A stretch of DNA of 64,000 nucleotides, taken from CAVSWT01 sp963731745. Lineage in GTDB: Bacteria > Bacteroidota > Ignavibacteria > Ignavibacteriales > Ignavibacteriaceae. A program made the translations under genes and the position numbers. A model generated the notes under the pieces. The model was not told the origin of the DNA and did no database searches. It saw nothing but the letters and a program-made list of their open reading frames with translations. This document shows positions 1-8,457 of the stretch, one piece after another (the stretch's first letter is position 1; each line of letters opens with the position of its first letter). Where the stretch lies: NCBI GenBank assembly GCA_963731745.1, contig CAVSWT010000009.1, forward strand, positions 1-64,000, read 5' to 3'.

Positions 1-159
1 ACCCCACGCATTCTGATCTTTATATTTATGCACTCTACAAATATAAATGTCTCCTGTCGTTTCGATTGCTGCGCTTTCAATATCATCCTTTACAGATAGA
101 ACTGTCAATAGCTTATCAAGATGTTTTGATGTCTTATTTTTCCAAATTTTATTAGGCAT
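1..159 (-). CDS. Partial unknown protein, 5' end only (cut by left edge)
   Basis: An ATG at 157-159 on the minus strand opens a frame of 53 codons that runs off the left edge without a stop. It begins MPNKIWKNKTSKHLDK and continues as a mixed hydrophilic sequence. A Shine-Dalgarno-like TTAAGGGA lies just upstream of the ATG, which supports a real start. There is no signal peptide. The stretch 'TTGDIYICRVHKYK' has an alternating pattern typical of beta-strands, but I do not recognise the family. The next gene (oligoendopeptidase F) is on the same strand about 160 bases away, with nothing visible in between. Confidence 0.55.
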   Translation of the reverse strand, partial: MPNKIWKNKTSKHLDKLLTVLSVKDDIESAAIETTGDIYICRVHKYKDQNAWG

Positions 160-316
160 ATTCCCTTAAAAAGTAATGTAAAAGAATTCAAATCATTGGC
201 CAAATATAAAAAAGAATGGTAATTGGTTCATTCAATATTAAAAAATATTATACTCCCTTTTTTAATTAAATTAAGGCTCTCCTTCTAGAAGAAACTTAAA
301 ATTAAAAACTAAAATA

Positions 317-2161
317 TTATTTTATCAACTCTTCAACTTCATCCAACAAAGAGTTCATCTTTTGAGTAACGGCAAGAATGGGTTCAGGTGACTCCATATC
401 GACTCCCGCTTTTCTTAAAAGATTTATGGAATAGTCAGAACTGCCGGATTTTAAAAAGTTTAAATATTTATTTACAGCAGGCTCCCCTTCAGTTTTTACT
501 TTTTTGGATAAAATTTCCGAAGCTGCAAACCCGGTTGCATATTGATAGACATAAAAGTTATAATAAAAATGAGGAATCCTGGACCACGTAAATTCCTCTT
601 CCTCATCAACAACCATAGCACTTCCCCAATATTTTTGATAAATATCTTTATATAGTTTTCGTAGCTCGTCTGTTGTTAGTGCTTCACCGCTTTCGGTTTT
701 ATCATAAACCAGCTTTTCAAACTCCGCAAACATAATTTGTCTATAAAAAGTTGAAGTAATATTGTTCAGATATTTTTCAAGCAGAAATAATTTTTCATTT
801 GGTGAGCCTGCATTTTCAATTAGATAATCAAGCAGCAAAGATTCATTAAATGTTGAGGCAACTTCTGCAACAAAAATTGTATAATTCGAATATACATAAG
901 GCTGATTTTGGCCTGTATAAAATGAATGCATGTTATGCCCCATTTCATGTGCGAGTGTGAACACATCATTCAATAAGTCTGTCCAGTTTAGCAACACATA
1001 AGGATGCACTCCGAAAGTTGTGCCGGAAGAGTATGCGCCGCTTCGTTTTGATTGTGTTTCATATACATCAATCCAACGATTATCAAAAGCAGTTTGGAGT
1101 GAGGTGAGATAATCATTCCCCATCGGCTTCAATGCATTGTGAACTATTTTCTTAGATTCTTCATAGCTATATTTTTTATTTCCTTCATCTGAAAACAGGC
1201 TTACATAAACATCGTAAGGATGCAGCTCATCAATTTTCATAATTTTCTTTTTAAGTTCTGCCCACCGATGCAGCGGACTCAAATTTTCATTACATGAATT
1301 AATTAAATTATCATAAACAGAGAGTGGAATATTATTTCTGTCTAAAGCAGCTTCACGTGCCGAAGAATAATTTCTTGCAGTTGCATTAAAGATATTCGCC
1401 TTCAAGTTTCCATTAAAAAGAGTTGTTAATGTGTTAGTAAATTTTTTGTAAGGCTCAAAATAGCTTTTGAATGCACGCTGCCGATAGCTTCTATCTTTTG
1501 AATACATTGCTGAATAAAATCTTGCATGCGATATTTCAATCTTATTTCCTTCATCGTCTTCAACTTCAGGAAATTTAAAATCTGAATTAGTAAGCATTGA
1601 ATAAGTATTATAAGAAGCCTGCGTTACTTCACCTGCTAAAGCAAGAATTTTTTCCTGTTCTTTTGATAACGTGTGAGACTTGGTTCTTAATAAATCATCT
1701 AGAAAATGTCTGTAAATTTTTAAATCGTCTTGTTCGATCATTTTCAACAATTTTTCATCAGGAATACTCAATAATTCTGGATGAATAAATGAATTAGCGG
1801 AAGAAATTTTTGTGAACAAATTTTTTATTCTATCATTCATTGCTTGATATTTGGTAACCCGCAAATCAGAATCCTTCGCAAGCATAGAATATAAATAAAG
1901 CCTTTCCAGCTTAATTCCCATTTCGTCGTCAAACTTTAAGCATGCTGCAAGAGTTTCAGAACTAGAATCAAGTTTCCCCATAAATTTTTCATATTCTGAA
2001 ATGTTTTGTTCAACCCATTTGTAATCTTCTTCCCACAATTTTTCAGAAGAATATATATCCATTAAATTCCACTTGTATTCTTCTTTTACTTCAGTACGAT
2101 CTAAAATTTTTCCGGTTTCAGTATTTGAAAATAGTTTGATGTTCATTCTTTTGATTGCCAT
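317..2161 (-). CDS. pepF: Oligoendopeptidase F, M3 family zinc metallopeptidase
   Basis: This 614-residue protein is a cytoplasmic M3B oligopeptidase that cleaves short peptides, a role in peptide recycling. The zinc-binding HEMGH motif is at about residues 404-408, followed by the family-typical 'NMHSFYTG' stretch and, downstream, 'VAEVASTFNE', which carries the third zinc-ligand Glu. The length matches PepF (about 600 residues), and the helical N-terminal M3_N region is present. There is no signal peptide. Two nearby in-frame Met codons (residues 1 and 6) have no strong ribosome binding site, so the exact start is uncertain by five residues. It appears monocistronic; the next gene upstream is a separate secreted protein. 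Confidence 0.95.
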   Translation of the reverse strand: MAIKRMNIKLFSNTETGKILDRTEVKEEYKWNLMDIYSSEKLWEEDYKWVEQNISEYEKFMGKLDSSSETLAACLKFDDEMGIKLERLYLYSMLAKDSDLRVTKYQAMNDRIKNLFTKISSANSFIHPELLSIPDEKLLKMIEQDDLKIYRHFLDDLLRTKSHTLSKEQEKILALAGEVTQASYNTYSMLTNSDFKFPEVEDDEGNKIEISHARFYSAMYSKDRSYRQRAFKSYFEPYKKFTNTLTTLFNGNLKANIFNATARNYSSAREAALDRNNIPLSVYDNLINSCNENLSPLHRWAELKKKIMKIDELHPYDVYVSLFSDEGNKKYSYEESKKIVHNALKPMGNDYLTSLQTAFDNRWIDVYETQSKRSGAYSSGTTFGVHPYVLLNWTDLLNDVFTLAHEMGHNMHSFYTGQNQPYVYSNYTIFVAEVASTFNESLLLDYLIENAGSPNEKLFLLEKYLNNITSTFYRQIMFAEFEKLVYDKTESGEALTTDELRKLYKDIYQKYWGSAMVVDEEEEFTWSRIPHFYYNFYVYQYATGFAASEILSKKVKTEGEPAVNKYLNFLKSGSSDYSINLLRKAGVDMESPEPILAVTQKMNSLLDEVEELIK

Positions 2162-2227
2162 AATTTTATATTGCCCGAAATTATTGAATGTTTTAAATTA
2201 TTATTGAAGTGTGATAAAAGTTCCCTA

Positions 2228-3328
2228 CTACTTCATATATATTAATTTTTTTGTTTGAATTGAATTACCGGATTTCAATCGATAAAAATATATCCCTGAA
2301 CTAATTCTTTTTTGAAGCGTTGAAGGATTAAATTCTATTTCATAACTTCCTGCATTTTGAAAACTGTTAACCAAAGTTATAATTTCATTTCCCAGTATAT
2401 CGTAAATTGTTAATTTAACATCTGAACTAAATGGAAGCGAATAATCAATTTTTGTAGCTGGATTAAAAGGATTTGGATAATTTTGATATAACTTAAAATC
2501 ACTAATGATTACTTGATTTTCTTGTATTCCTAAAGTAATTGGAGAAACAAGTACTTGTTTTGTACCAGGCAAATAATGTATTCCTAAATTTAAAATGCTG
2601 AGATCTAATTTTGTTGAAGGTATGATTTCCTTGATTACCCAATTGTCCGATGCAATCCAGGTTGTATCGTTTACTGAAAATAAAGGCACCGCGAAAGTAG
2701 GTGTTAATAAGTAACTAAAAATATTTTCGAAGTTAAATTTTTTACAAGTTACCTGCCCTGAAGGAAGCTGAATTTTTTCATCCGGAAGTCTTGTCGCCTT
2801 AACCTCATATCTTATTGTAACTGATGCGCTGTCAAAATCAATAGTTGTATCCATGGTTAAAACCTGGTAAGACAGATATGGGGCTTGGTTAAATTTATAA
2901 TATGAATGCCATCCTTCAGCGCTAGCTGTATTCATTGGTTTAGGAATATTTGTTGGAACGCCTGCGGGGTTAATTAAGTTATTTAGTATAGAATCTAAAT
3001 TCAAAGGTTTGAAATAGGAATATGCTTCATTGCCATCTAATGAAATAAACGTTGAATCACTATACGGCACTAAAGGTACACCGGAACTATCCGCAATTCT
3101 TGAAACAATAATATTAGCAAGTTTGCCTTTATAATTCTGTACAGCCGCAAATGAATCAGATTTGAAATACGATAAATTATTGATTTCATTATTCGAAGAA
3201 TCGAGCGGAATAATTTTAAAATTCCAGGTGACTCCAGCTTGTTTCGGAAAAAATGAAGCAGCATCCTGACCAAAAGAATTGAATACAAAATAAATGAAAA
3301 TGATTAAAATTATAGAAATAGATTTCAT
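2228..3328 (-). CDS. Secreted protein of unknown function with T9SS sorting domain
   Basis: This 366-residue protein starts with a clear signal peptide (about residues 1-20, ending at 'NSFGQ') and ends with a type A T9SS C-terminal sorting domain of about 80 residues. That domain includes the hallmark NYPNPFNPATKIDYSLP and the terminal 'SSGIYFYRLKSG...KKLIYMK'. Such proteins cross the outer membrane through the type IX system and are attached to the surface or released. The central 250 residues (from 'FFPKQAGVTWNFKIIPLDSS') look like an all-beta domain, but I recognise no enzyme motif. Proteins of this layout are common in Ignavibacteria and often lack an assigned function. Confidence 0.85.
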   Translation of the reverse strand: MKSISIILIIFIYFVFNSFGQDAASFFPKQAGVTWNFKIIPLDSSNNEINNLSYFKSDSFAAVQNYKGKLANIIVSRIADSSGVPLVPYSDSTFISLDGNEAYSYFKPLNLDSILNNLINPAGVPTNIPKPMNTASAEGWHSYYKFNQAPYLSYQVLTMDTTIDFDSASVTIRYEVKATRLPDEKIQLPSGQVTCKKFNFENIFSYLLTPTFAVPLFSVNDTTWIASDNWVIKEIIPSTKLDLSILNLGIHYLPGTKQVLVSPITLGIQENQVIISDFKLYQNYPNPFNPATKIDYSLPFSSDVKLTIYDILGNEIITLVNSFQNAGSYEIEFNPSTLQKRISSGIYFYRLKSGNSIQTKKLIYMK

Positions 3329-3396
3329 AGCGCCCTCAAATTTTTAACTTAAAATAGATTCTTTTGCTATTTATTCAAAGCCAAATGAAAATCAAT

Positions 3397-4476
3397 TTAG
3401 AGCCATTTCTTTTTCTTAAAAAATAATATTAAACCCACGGCTACAACCAGCATAAATATCATAATTGCCGGGTAACCATATCTCCAGTGTAGTTCCGGCA
3501 TATTCCAAAAGCTTGTTTCAGGATTAAAATTCATTCCATAAACCCCGACAATAAAAGTCAGCGGAATAAAAATAGTCGATACAATTGTAAGCAGCTTAAC
3601 AATGTTATTCATTCTGTGACTTGTAGCTGATAAATACATTTGAAGCAAGCCTGCCATCAGTTCTCTAAAATTTTCAGTTGTTTCAGCGGCAAGTTTAGCA
3701 TGATCGTATAAATCACGCAAGAAAACTAATGTTCCTTTCTGAATAAAAGTTATTTTTTCTTTTTGAAATGCATAAATTATTTCCGATAAAGGAGAAATTA
3801 TTCTTCTTAGTTTAATTATTTCTTTTCTAATCTCATGAATAGGTTCAAGATTTATATTATCCGGAATTAACATCAATTCGTCTTCTGTATCTTCTATGCG
3901 TTCATTATAACATTCCAGGACAACAAGATAATTATCTACAATTGAATCAATCAGTCTGTACATTAAATAATCAGCTTTGAGTTTTCGAATTCTGCCTTTA
4001 TTACTTTTTATTCTGTCTCTAATTAAATCAAAAACATCTCCTTCTTTCTCCTGGAACGTTAACAAATAATTTTTGCCCAATACCATACAAACATGTTCAA
4101 TATCCAGCCGGCTATTTGAATTATCATAACTAACCATTTTCAAAATAAAAAAAAGATAATTTTCATATTCATCCATCTTTGGATTATGATAAACATTTAA
4201 AATATCCTCAAGAGTAAGTGCATGAATATCAAAAATACTTCCAATCTCTTCAATCTTATTTGTATCATTTAACCCGCAAACATTTATCCAGCTTACAAAT
4301 TCATTTTCTTTAATGTTTTTTAGATCTGAAATATTTTCAATCTTCTTTTCATCATATGAAGTTTCATTGTATTCAATTAGTGAAATTGAAGTATGACTCT
4401 CCTTTGAATCTCCCATATAAACCAGCGAACCGGGAGGCATTCCTATTTTCTTTTTAAAGTGAAACTTCATTTCCAT
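3397..4476 (-). CDS. corA: CorA-family magnesium/cobalt transporter
   Basis: This 359-residue protein is a CorA-type divalent cation channel of the inner membrane. The diagnostic YGMNF signature (GMN selectivity motif) ends the first of two C-terminal transmembrane helices (about residues 297-317). The second helix (about 333-352) is followed by a short Lys-rich tail 'FFKKKKWL'. The N-terminal cytoplasmic funnel domain carries typical CorA features such as 'HALTLEDILN' and 'FILKMVSYD'. A GGAG ribosome binding site precedes the start at suitable spacing. No riboswitch-like structure is visible in the 150-base upstream gap. It is probably transcribed alone. Confidence 0.95.
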   Translation of the reverse strand: MEMKFHFKKKIGMPPGSLVYMGDSKESHTSISLIEYNETSYDEKKIENISDLKNIKENEFVSWINVCGLNDTNKIEEIGSIFDIHALTLEDILNVYHNPKMDEYENYLFFILKMVSYDNSNSRLDIEHVCMVLGKNYLLTFQEKEGDVFDLIRDRIKSNKGRIRKLKADYLMYRLIDSIVDNYLVVLECYNERIEDTEDELMLIPDNINLEPIHEIRKEIIKLRRIISPLSEIIYAFQKEKITFIQKGTLVFLRDLYDHAKLAAETTENFRELMAGLLQMYLSATSHRMNNIVKLLTIVSTIFIPLTFIVGVYGMNFNPETSFWNMPELHWRYGYPAIMIFMLVVAVGLILFFKKKKWL

Positions 4477-4626
4477 TATTTACTCCGCATTTTACCTAAA
4501 AATTAATCTGAATTTAAATAATTATAAGTTAATATTAAATTTTATTAAGATATGAAAAAAGATATGTGCAAATTAAAAAAACACAAATTCAACTTTAGTG
4601 ATTGACATATTTATTCAATCAAAATT

Positions 4627-5061
4627 CTATCGCAATGAAACAAGTTGAACTTTTAATTTGCCTGTAAAATGATTCATTTTAATTTGAATCAAATTAGCTG
4701 TGTTACCTGAAAAATCAATGGCAGAGTTTTTTATTTCGCTGGCAAACGTCCTTGAGTACCAAGCATGATTAAAAGAATCCATCAGAAAAATTTGCACAGA
4801 GCCGGAAGTTATATCTATAACAGAAGTGTAAAGCCGGATATTTGTGGTACTAAATGAAGGGAAATTATTTACGTTTTTGGAAATATCATCTGCATTAATT
4901 ATAAAAGTGTAGGAAGTATTCGAATGATATTGAACGGGTTCATTCACATTTCCTGCCGGATTATTTGGAGAAACAATTTCTTCCCGGCAGGAAGTAATAA
5001 ATAATAATGAAATCAAAATGAAGTAAACTAAATAGTAATTATACTTTTTCATATTGTTCAT
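4627..5061 (-). CDS. Small predicted lipoprotein of unknown function
   Basis: This 144-residue protein has a lipoprotein signal peptide: a hydrophobic stretch followed by the lipobox 'FITSC' with Cys25, then the sequence 'REEIVSPNNP'. The mature part (about 120 residues) looks beta-rich, with a pattern such as 'TSGSVQIFLMD' and 'LIQIKMNHFTGKLKVQLV', perhaps a small beta-sandwich. I do not recognise the family. Its start lies only six bases after the stop of the TlpA-like gene, so it is probably the third gene of a leftward operon with the two thioredoxin-fold proteins. Its role may therefore be periplasmic, but the sequence shows no direct link to redox chemistry; the mature part has no further Cys. 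Confidence 0.7.
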   Translation of the reverse strand: MNNMKKYNYYLVYFILISLLFITSCREEIVSPNNPAGNVNEPVQYHSNTSYTFIINADDISKNVNNFPSFSTTNIRLYTSVIDITSGSVQIFLMDSFNHAWYSRTFASEIKNSAIDFSGNTANLIQIKMNHFTGKLKVQLVSLR

Positions 5062-5067
5062 TTTGAA

Positions 5068-5586
5068 TTACAAAGCTTTAATGCTGTCAATTTTATTTTT
5101 GAAGAAATCATAATTTTGCGCGCCCAAAACAAACAACCGCTGCTTCCCGGCTGAATCATAAATTATAGTTACCGGTAATGCGCCGCTCCACTCTTTATTT
5201 AATACATTGATGATTTGTTCAGTCTTTCTTTCCTGCATTACAAACACAGGGAATTCTGCTTTTTGAGAAATTAAAAACGGAATAACGCTTGAGTCAATTT
5301 TAGATTCAAAATCAGCACTTAAACTTAAAAAGTCAACTCCTTTATTTGTATATTCTTTAGCAATCTTAACAATGTCAGGAAATTCTGCAACACAGGGATC
5401 GCACCATGTAGCCCAAACATTTATAAATAAAATATTACCATTTCTATTCTGAATTTTACTTTGGAGTCCCGCATCATCAATCTTCTTAACATCAACTTTT
5501 ACGTTATCATGTTTTTCTTCTGAACAAGAAGACAGAACCGCGGCAAAAATTAAGACACTAATAAAAATTTGAAGTTTAGTTATCAA
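5068..5586 (-). CDS. TlpA-like thioredoxin-fold lipoprotein
   Basis: This 172-residue protein carries a lipobox (VLSSC, Cys21) and a TlpA/ResA-type thioredoxin domain with the redox motif WATWCDPC (Cys62 and Cys65). It probably acts as a membrane-anchored periplasmic thiol reductase, for example in cytochrome maturation or repair. The domain continues through 'LSADFESK' and a cis-Pro loop at 'GALPVTIIYD'. Translation begins at a TTG that overlaps the TGA of the upstream redoxin gene (TTGA), which implies translational coupling. The lipoprotein gene follows six bases downstream. No cytochrome c biogenesis genes are adjacent, so the specific substrate is unknown. Confidence 0.88.
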   Translation of the reverse strand: MITKLQIFISVLIFAAVLSSCSEEKHDNVKVDVKKIDDAGLQSKIQNRNGNILFINVWATWCDPCVAEFPDIVKIAKEYTNKGVDFLSLSADFESKIDSSVIPFLISQKAEFPVFVMQERKTEQIINVLNKEWSGALPVTIIYDSAGKQRLFVLGAQNYDFFKNKIDSIKAL

Positions 5587-6188
5587 GCGTCAACTCTTTT
5601 AATTGAACATCCGAAAGCTTTGGTTCTGCTGTTTGAGACTTTTTTGCCTGCAAGAATTTCATTTAAAGCTTTTTCGAGGTCTTTACTTTCCACATTATCC
5701 TCTTCTCTTGAATCGTCTATTCTACCGTGATACTGAACTTCATAATTAGAATTTAAAACATAAATTTCTGGAGTTACTGAAGCTTCAAATTTGTCTGCGA
5801 TTTTATTTTGTTCATCTTTAAGAATCAAAAAAGTTAAGTCATGTTCTTTAGCGTGTGATTTAATTTCTTCCACACCTTCGGCTTTGTTCGAATTTATAGC
5901 AATGAAAGAAATGCCTTTATCTTTATAATTATTATAAAGGTTTTCCATTCGAGAATTATATGCATTGGAAACAGGGCATTTAGTGGCGATAAACATAACT
6001 ACAATTGCTTCTGAATCTTTGAAATCATTTAATGAATGAGATTTACCGTTGTAATCATTCAACGAAAAATTTTCGACTTTTGTGACATCTTTAGAGGGGT
6101 TTGAAATTGAAAATCCGCTGAGGAATGAGTACAAAATTATCCCGGTAAAGATGAATAATGTTATAATTTTAATTCTATTATTAAACAT
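5583..6188 (-). CDS. Redoxin (AhpC/TSA-like) domain protein, single catalytic Cys
   Basis: This 201-residue protein has one N-terminal membrane anchor or uncleaved signal (about residues 8-26) and a periplasmic redoxin domain. The usual CxxC position reads CPVS (Cys71, Ser74), so the resolving Cys is absent at that site. A second Cys (Cys194) sits in the C-terminal 'TKAFGCSIKR', a motif I associate with this redoxin subfamily. The family is related to peroxiredoxins and TlpA-like thiol proteins. A strong AAGGAGG lies just upstream of the ATG. It is the first gene of an operon with the TlpA-like protein and a lipoprotein. Whether Cys71 and Cys194 form a disulfide is inference. Confidence 0.82.
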   Translation of the reverse strand: MFNNRIKIITLFIFTGIILYSFLSGFSISNPSKDVTKVENFSLNDYNGKSHSLNDFKDSEAIVVMFIATKCPVSNAYNSRMENLYNNYKDKGISFIAINSNKAEGVEEIKSHAKEHDLTFLILKDEQNKIADKFEASVTPEIYVLNSNYEVQYHGRIDDSREEDNVESKDLEKALNEILAGKKVSNSRTKAFGCSIKRVDA

Positions 6189-6303
6189 CGAGCCTCCTTG
6201 ATTTGGTTTGATAGAACTATATTAATAAAAATAAAAAATCTTTCATAGGTATTTTATTTCCTCCAAATATCGAATCACAATATTTTGAATATACTGAGGC
6301 TAT

Positions 6304-6810
6304 TTACTTGCCAGGTAAATTATTAAAATACTTGTAAAATTTAAGTGTAAAAATTGCAAGAACAGCCAGGTAAATTATTAGTATCACCCAAATACCGGGT
6401 GAAATTGAGGTATAACTGTTAATGTTTGACTCATAAATTAAATAAAATAAAAATAAAAAAAACAGTAGAGTAACATCAGTAAACCAATATAAAAAGTCGC
6501 TTATTTTTTGATAAGTCTCCATCTTTCTATTTTCTGAAAACCAATAAAATTTATTAGGAAGATTAATAAAACCTTCCGGAATTTTGGTGATAAAAACAAT
6601 AGTAATTCTAAAAAGTAGAGCTACCGAAATAACCAAAAGAATATTAATTAATATTACAGTCGATTTGCTTTGCCATGCATCAGGCTGACCATAAATATTA
6701 AAATGTGCAGCCGTTTTTTCCGGCAGCAAAGGATAAAAATAGTATACTTCTATAAATGATAATATAATTAACAAGTAGAAAAATAATTTGGAGGCTGATT
6801 TTGTTTTCAT
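6304..6810 (-). CDS. DUF1648-type small integral membrane protein
   Basis: This 168-residue protein has about four transmembrane segments. Its first 55 residues match the DUF1648 pattern: a hydrophobic helix, 'YFYPLLPEKTAAHFNIYGQPDAWQSK', then a second helix. DUF1648 domains occur in SdpI-like and other membrane proteins, mostly of unknown function. SdpI immunity proteins share this N-terminus, but the rest here is short and I see no sdpR partner, so I make no immunity claim. No ribosome binding site is obvious before the ATG. The gene is divergent from gatB, with 128 bases between the two starts. Confidence 0.75.
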   Translation of the reverse strand: MKTKSASKLFFYLLIILSFIEVYYFYPLLPEKTAAHFNIYGQPDAWQSKSTVILINILLVISVALLFRITIVFITKIPEGFINLPNKFYWFSENRKMETYQKISDFLYWFTDVTLLFFLFLFYLIYESNINSYTSISPGIWVILIIYLAVLAIFTLKFYKYFNNLPGK

Positions 6811-6904
6811 TTTTTAGCGTAAAGTGAAAAATCTAAATTCGGAATACGAAAATTATAAAAAAACTTCTAAAGCAAATGCCTTTCTATATGTATGTTTTCT
6901 TTTT

Positions 6905-6912
6905 TATATTTG
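6905..6912 (+). promoter_or_regulatory. Candidate -7 promoter box for gatB
   Basis: TATATTTG fits the Bacteroidota housekeeping -7 consensus TAnnTTTG and lies 26 bases before the gatB ATG. I could not find a good TTTG box at the expected distance upstream, so this is only a candidate. Confidence 0.3.
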
Positions 6913-6938
6913 TTTTTTTCAAACTAAAACATTCATAA

Positions 6939-8387
6939 ATGGATAGCAAATACGAAGCGGTCATCGGTTTAGAAGTCCACGCACAGCTTTTAACAGAATC
7001 CAAAATATTTTGCAGCTGCTCAACCAAATTTGGAAATGATCCAAATTCTAATGTTTGCCCCATATGTCTTGGCCACCCGGGAGTTTTACCCGTATTGAAT
7101 AAAAAAGTTGTAGAATTTATTTCACTAATGGGAATGGCAACAAACTGCACCATAAATGAAAAATCAACTTTCGCTAGAAAAAATTATTTTTATCCCGATC
7201 TTCCCAAAGGCTATCAAATCTCACAATATGATCAGCCTATATGTGAACATGGATATGTGAATATTCAATTCCAGGATAAATCAATAAAGAAAATTGGTAT
7301 AACCAGAATTCACATGGAAGAAGATGCAGGCAAATCTATTCATGATCAATCCTTTGAAACTTTAGTTGACGTTAATAGATGCGGCGTTCCCTTAATTGAA
7401 ATAGTGAGTGAACCTGATTTGAGAAGTGGAACAGAAGCTTATCTCTATCTCTCCAAGGTTAAACAATTAGTTCAGTATTTAGGAATCTGCGATGGAAACA
7501 TGGAAGAAGGCTCACTACGCTGCGATGCAAATATTTCAGTCAGGTTAAAAGGTGAAACTAAATTCGGGACCAAGACTGAAGTAAAAAATATGAATTCATT
7601 CCGCAATGTGGAAAAAGCTATAAACTACGAAATTGAAAGACAGATTGAAATTATTGAAGACGGCGGAAAAATTGTTCAGCAAACACTTTTGTGGGATGCG
7701 GATTTAAATGAAATCAGGCCGATGCGAAGTAAAGAAGAAGCTCATGATTACAGATATTTTCCCGAACCGGATTTGCTGCCGGTTATAGTTGATAAAGATT
7801 GGAAGAATGAAATCTCTTCTAATCTGCCTGAACTTCCTGATATTAGAAGAAATAGGTTTATTGAAAATTTTAAACTGCCTGAATATGATGCAGAAATTTT
7901 AACGCAAACAAAATCCACAGCAGATTATTATGAGAATGTAATTAAAGTAACTGATGATTATAAATCCGCAAGTAACTGGGTTATGGTTGATGTTTTGAAA
8001 ATCTTAAATGATAAAAAAATTGATATCTCTGAATTTCAAATTTCCTCTGAGAATTTAGGTAAGCTGATTAATTTGATAAAAGAAGGAACCATCAGCGGAA
8101 AAATTGCGAAAGATGTTTTTGCAAATATGCTTGAAAATAATAAGAGTCCTGAAGAAATAGTTAAAGAAAAAAATCTTGTACAAATTTCCGACTCATCTGA
8201 AATTGAAAAAATAATTGATGGAATTTTAGATAAAAATCAGTCTCAGATTCAGGAATATATTGATGGTAAAGAAAAAGTATTTGGGTTTTTTGTGGGACAG
8301 GTAATGAGAGAAACAAAGGGCAAAGCAAATCCCAAACTCGTAAATGATTTTCTAAGGAAAAAACTGGATAACCTGAAAGTAAATTAA
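6939..8387 (+). CDS. gatB: Asp/Glu-tRNA amidotransferase subunit B (GatB)
   Basis: This 482-residue protein is subunit B of the GatCAB complex, which converts misacylated Glu-tRNA(Gln) or Asp-tRNA(Asn) to the amide form. The N-terminus 'YEAVIGLEVHAQLLTESKIFCSC' and 'CPICLGHPGVLPVLN' contain the conserved GatB signature and the zinc-associated cysteines. The catalytic cradle continues with 'RIHMEEDAGKS', 'RCGVPLIEIVSEPD' and 'GSLRCDANIS'. The C-terminal helical and YqeY-like tail domains are complete ('GFFVGQVMRETKGKANP'). GatA and GatC are not in this window, so the complex is encoded at more than one site. lepB follows 70 bases downstream on the same strand. Confidence 0.98.
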   Translation: MDSKYEAVIGLEVHAQLLTESKIFCSCSTKFGNDPNSNVCPICLGHPGVLPVLNKKVVEFISLMGMATNCTINEKSTFARKNYFYPDLPKGYQISQYDQPICEHGYVNIQFQDKSIKKIGITRIHMEEDAGKSIHDQSFETLVDVNRCGVPLIEIVSEPDLRSGTEAYLYLSKVKQLVQYLGICDGNMEEGSLRCDANISVRLKGETKFGTKTEVKNMNSFRNVEKAINYEIERQIEIIEDGGKIVQQTLLWDADLNEIRPMRSKEEAHDYRYFPEPDLLPVIVDKDWKNEISSNLPELPDIRRNRFIENFKLPEYDAEILTQTKSTADYYENVIKVTDDYKSASNWVMVDVLKILNDKKIDISEFQISSENLGKLINLIKEGTISGKIAKDVFANMLENNKSPEEIVKEKNLVQISDSSEIEKIIDGILDKNQSQIQEYIDGKEKVFGFFVGQVMRETKGKANPKLVNDFLRKKLDNLKVN

Positions 8388-8457
8388 TTAACAATTCTAA
8401 AATTACACTCGTTATTTAAAGTCTTTTAATATAGTTTTAATTATTAAGGAGAATAAA

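Noticed and set aside
6304..6810. Assignment of the DUF1648 protein as an SdpI immunity protein
   Set aside because: Only the N-terminal DUF1648 part matches, the protein is too short, and there is no sdpR or toxin gene nearby.
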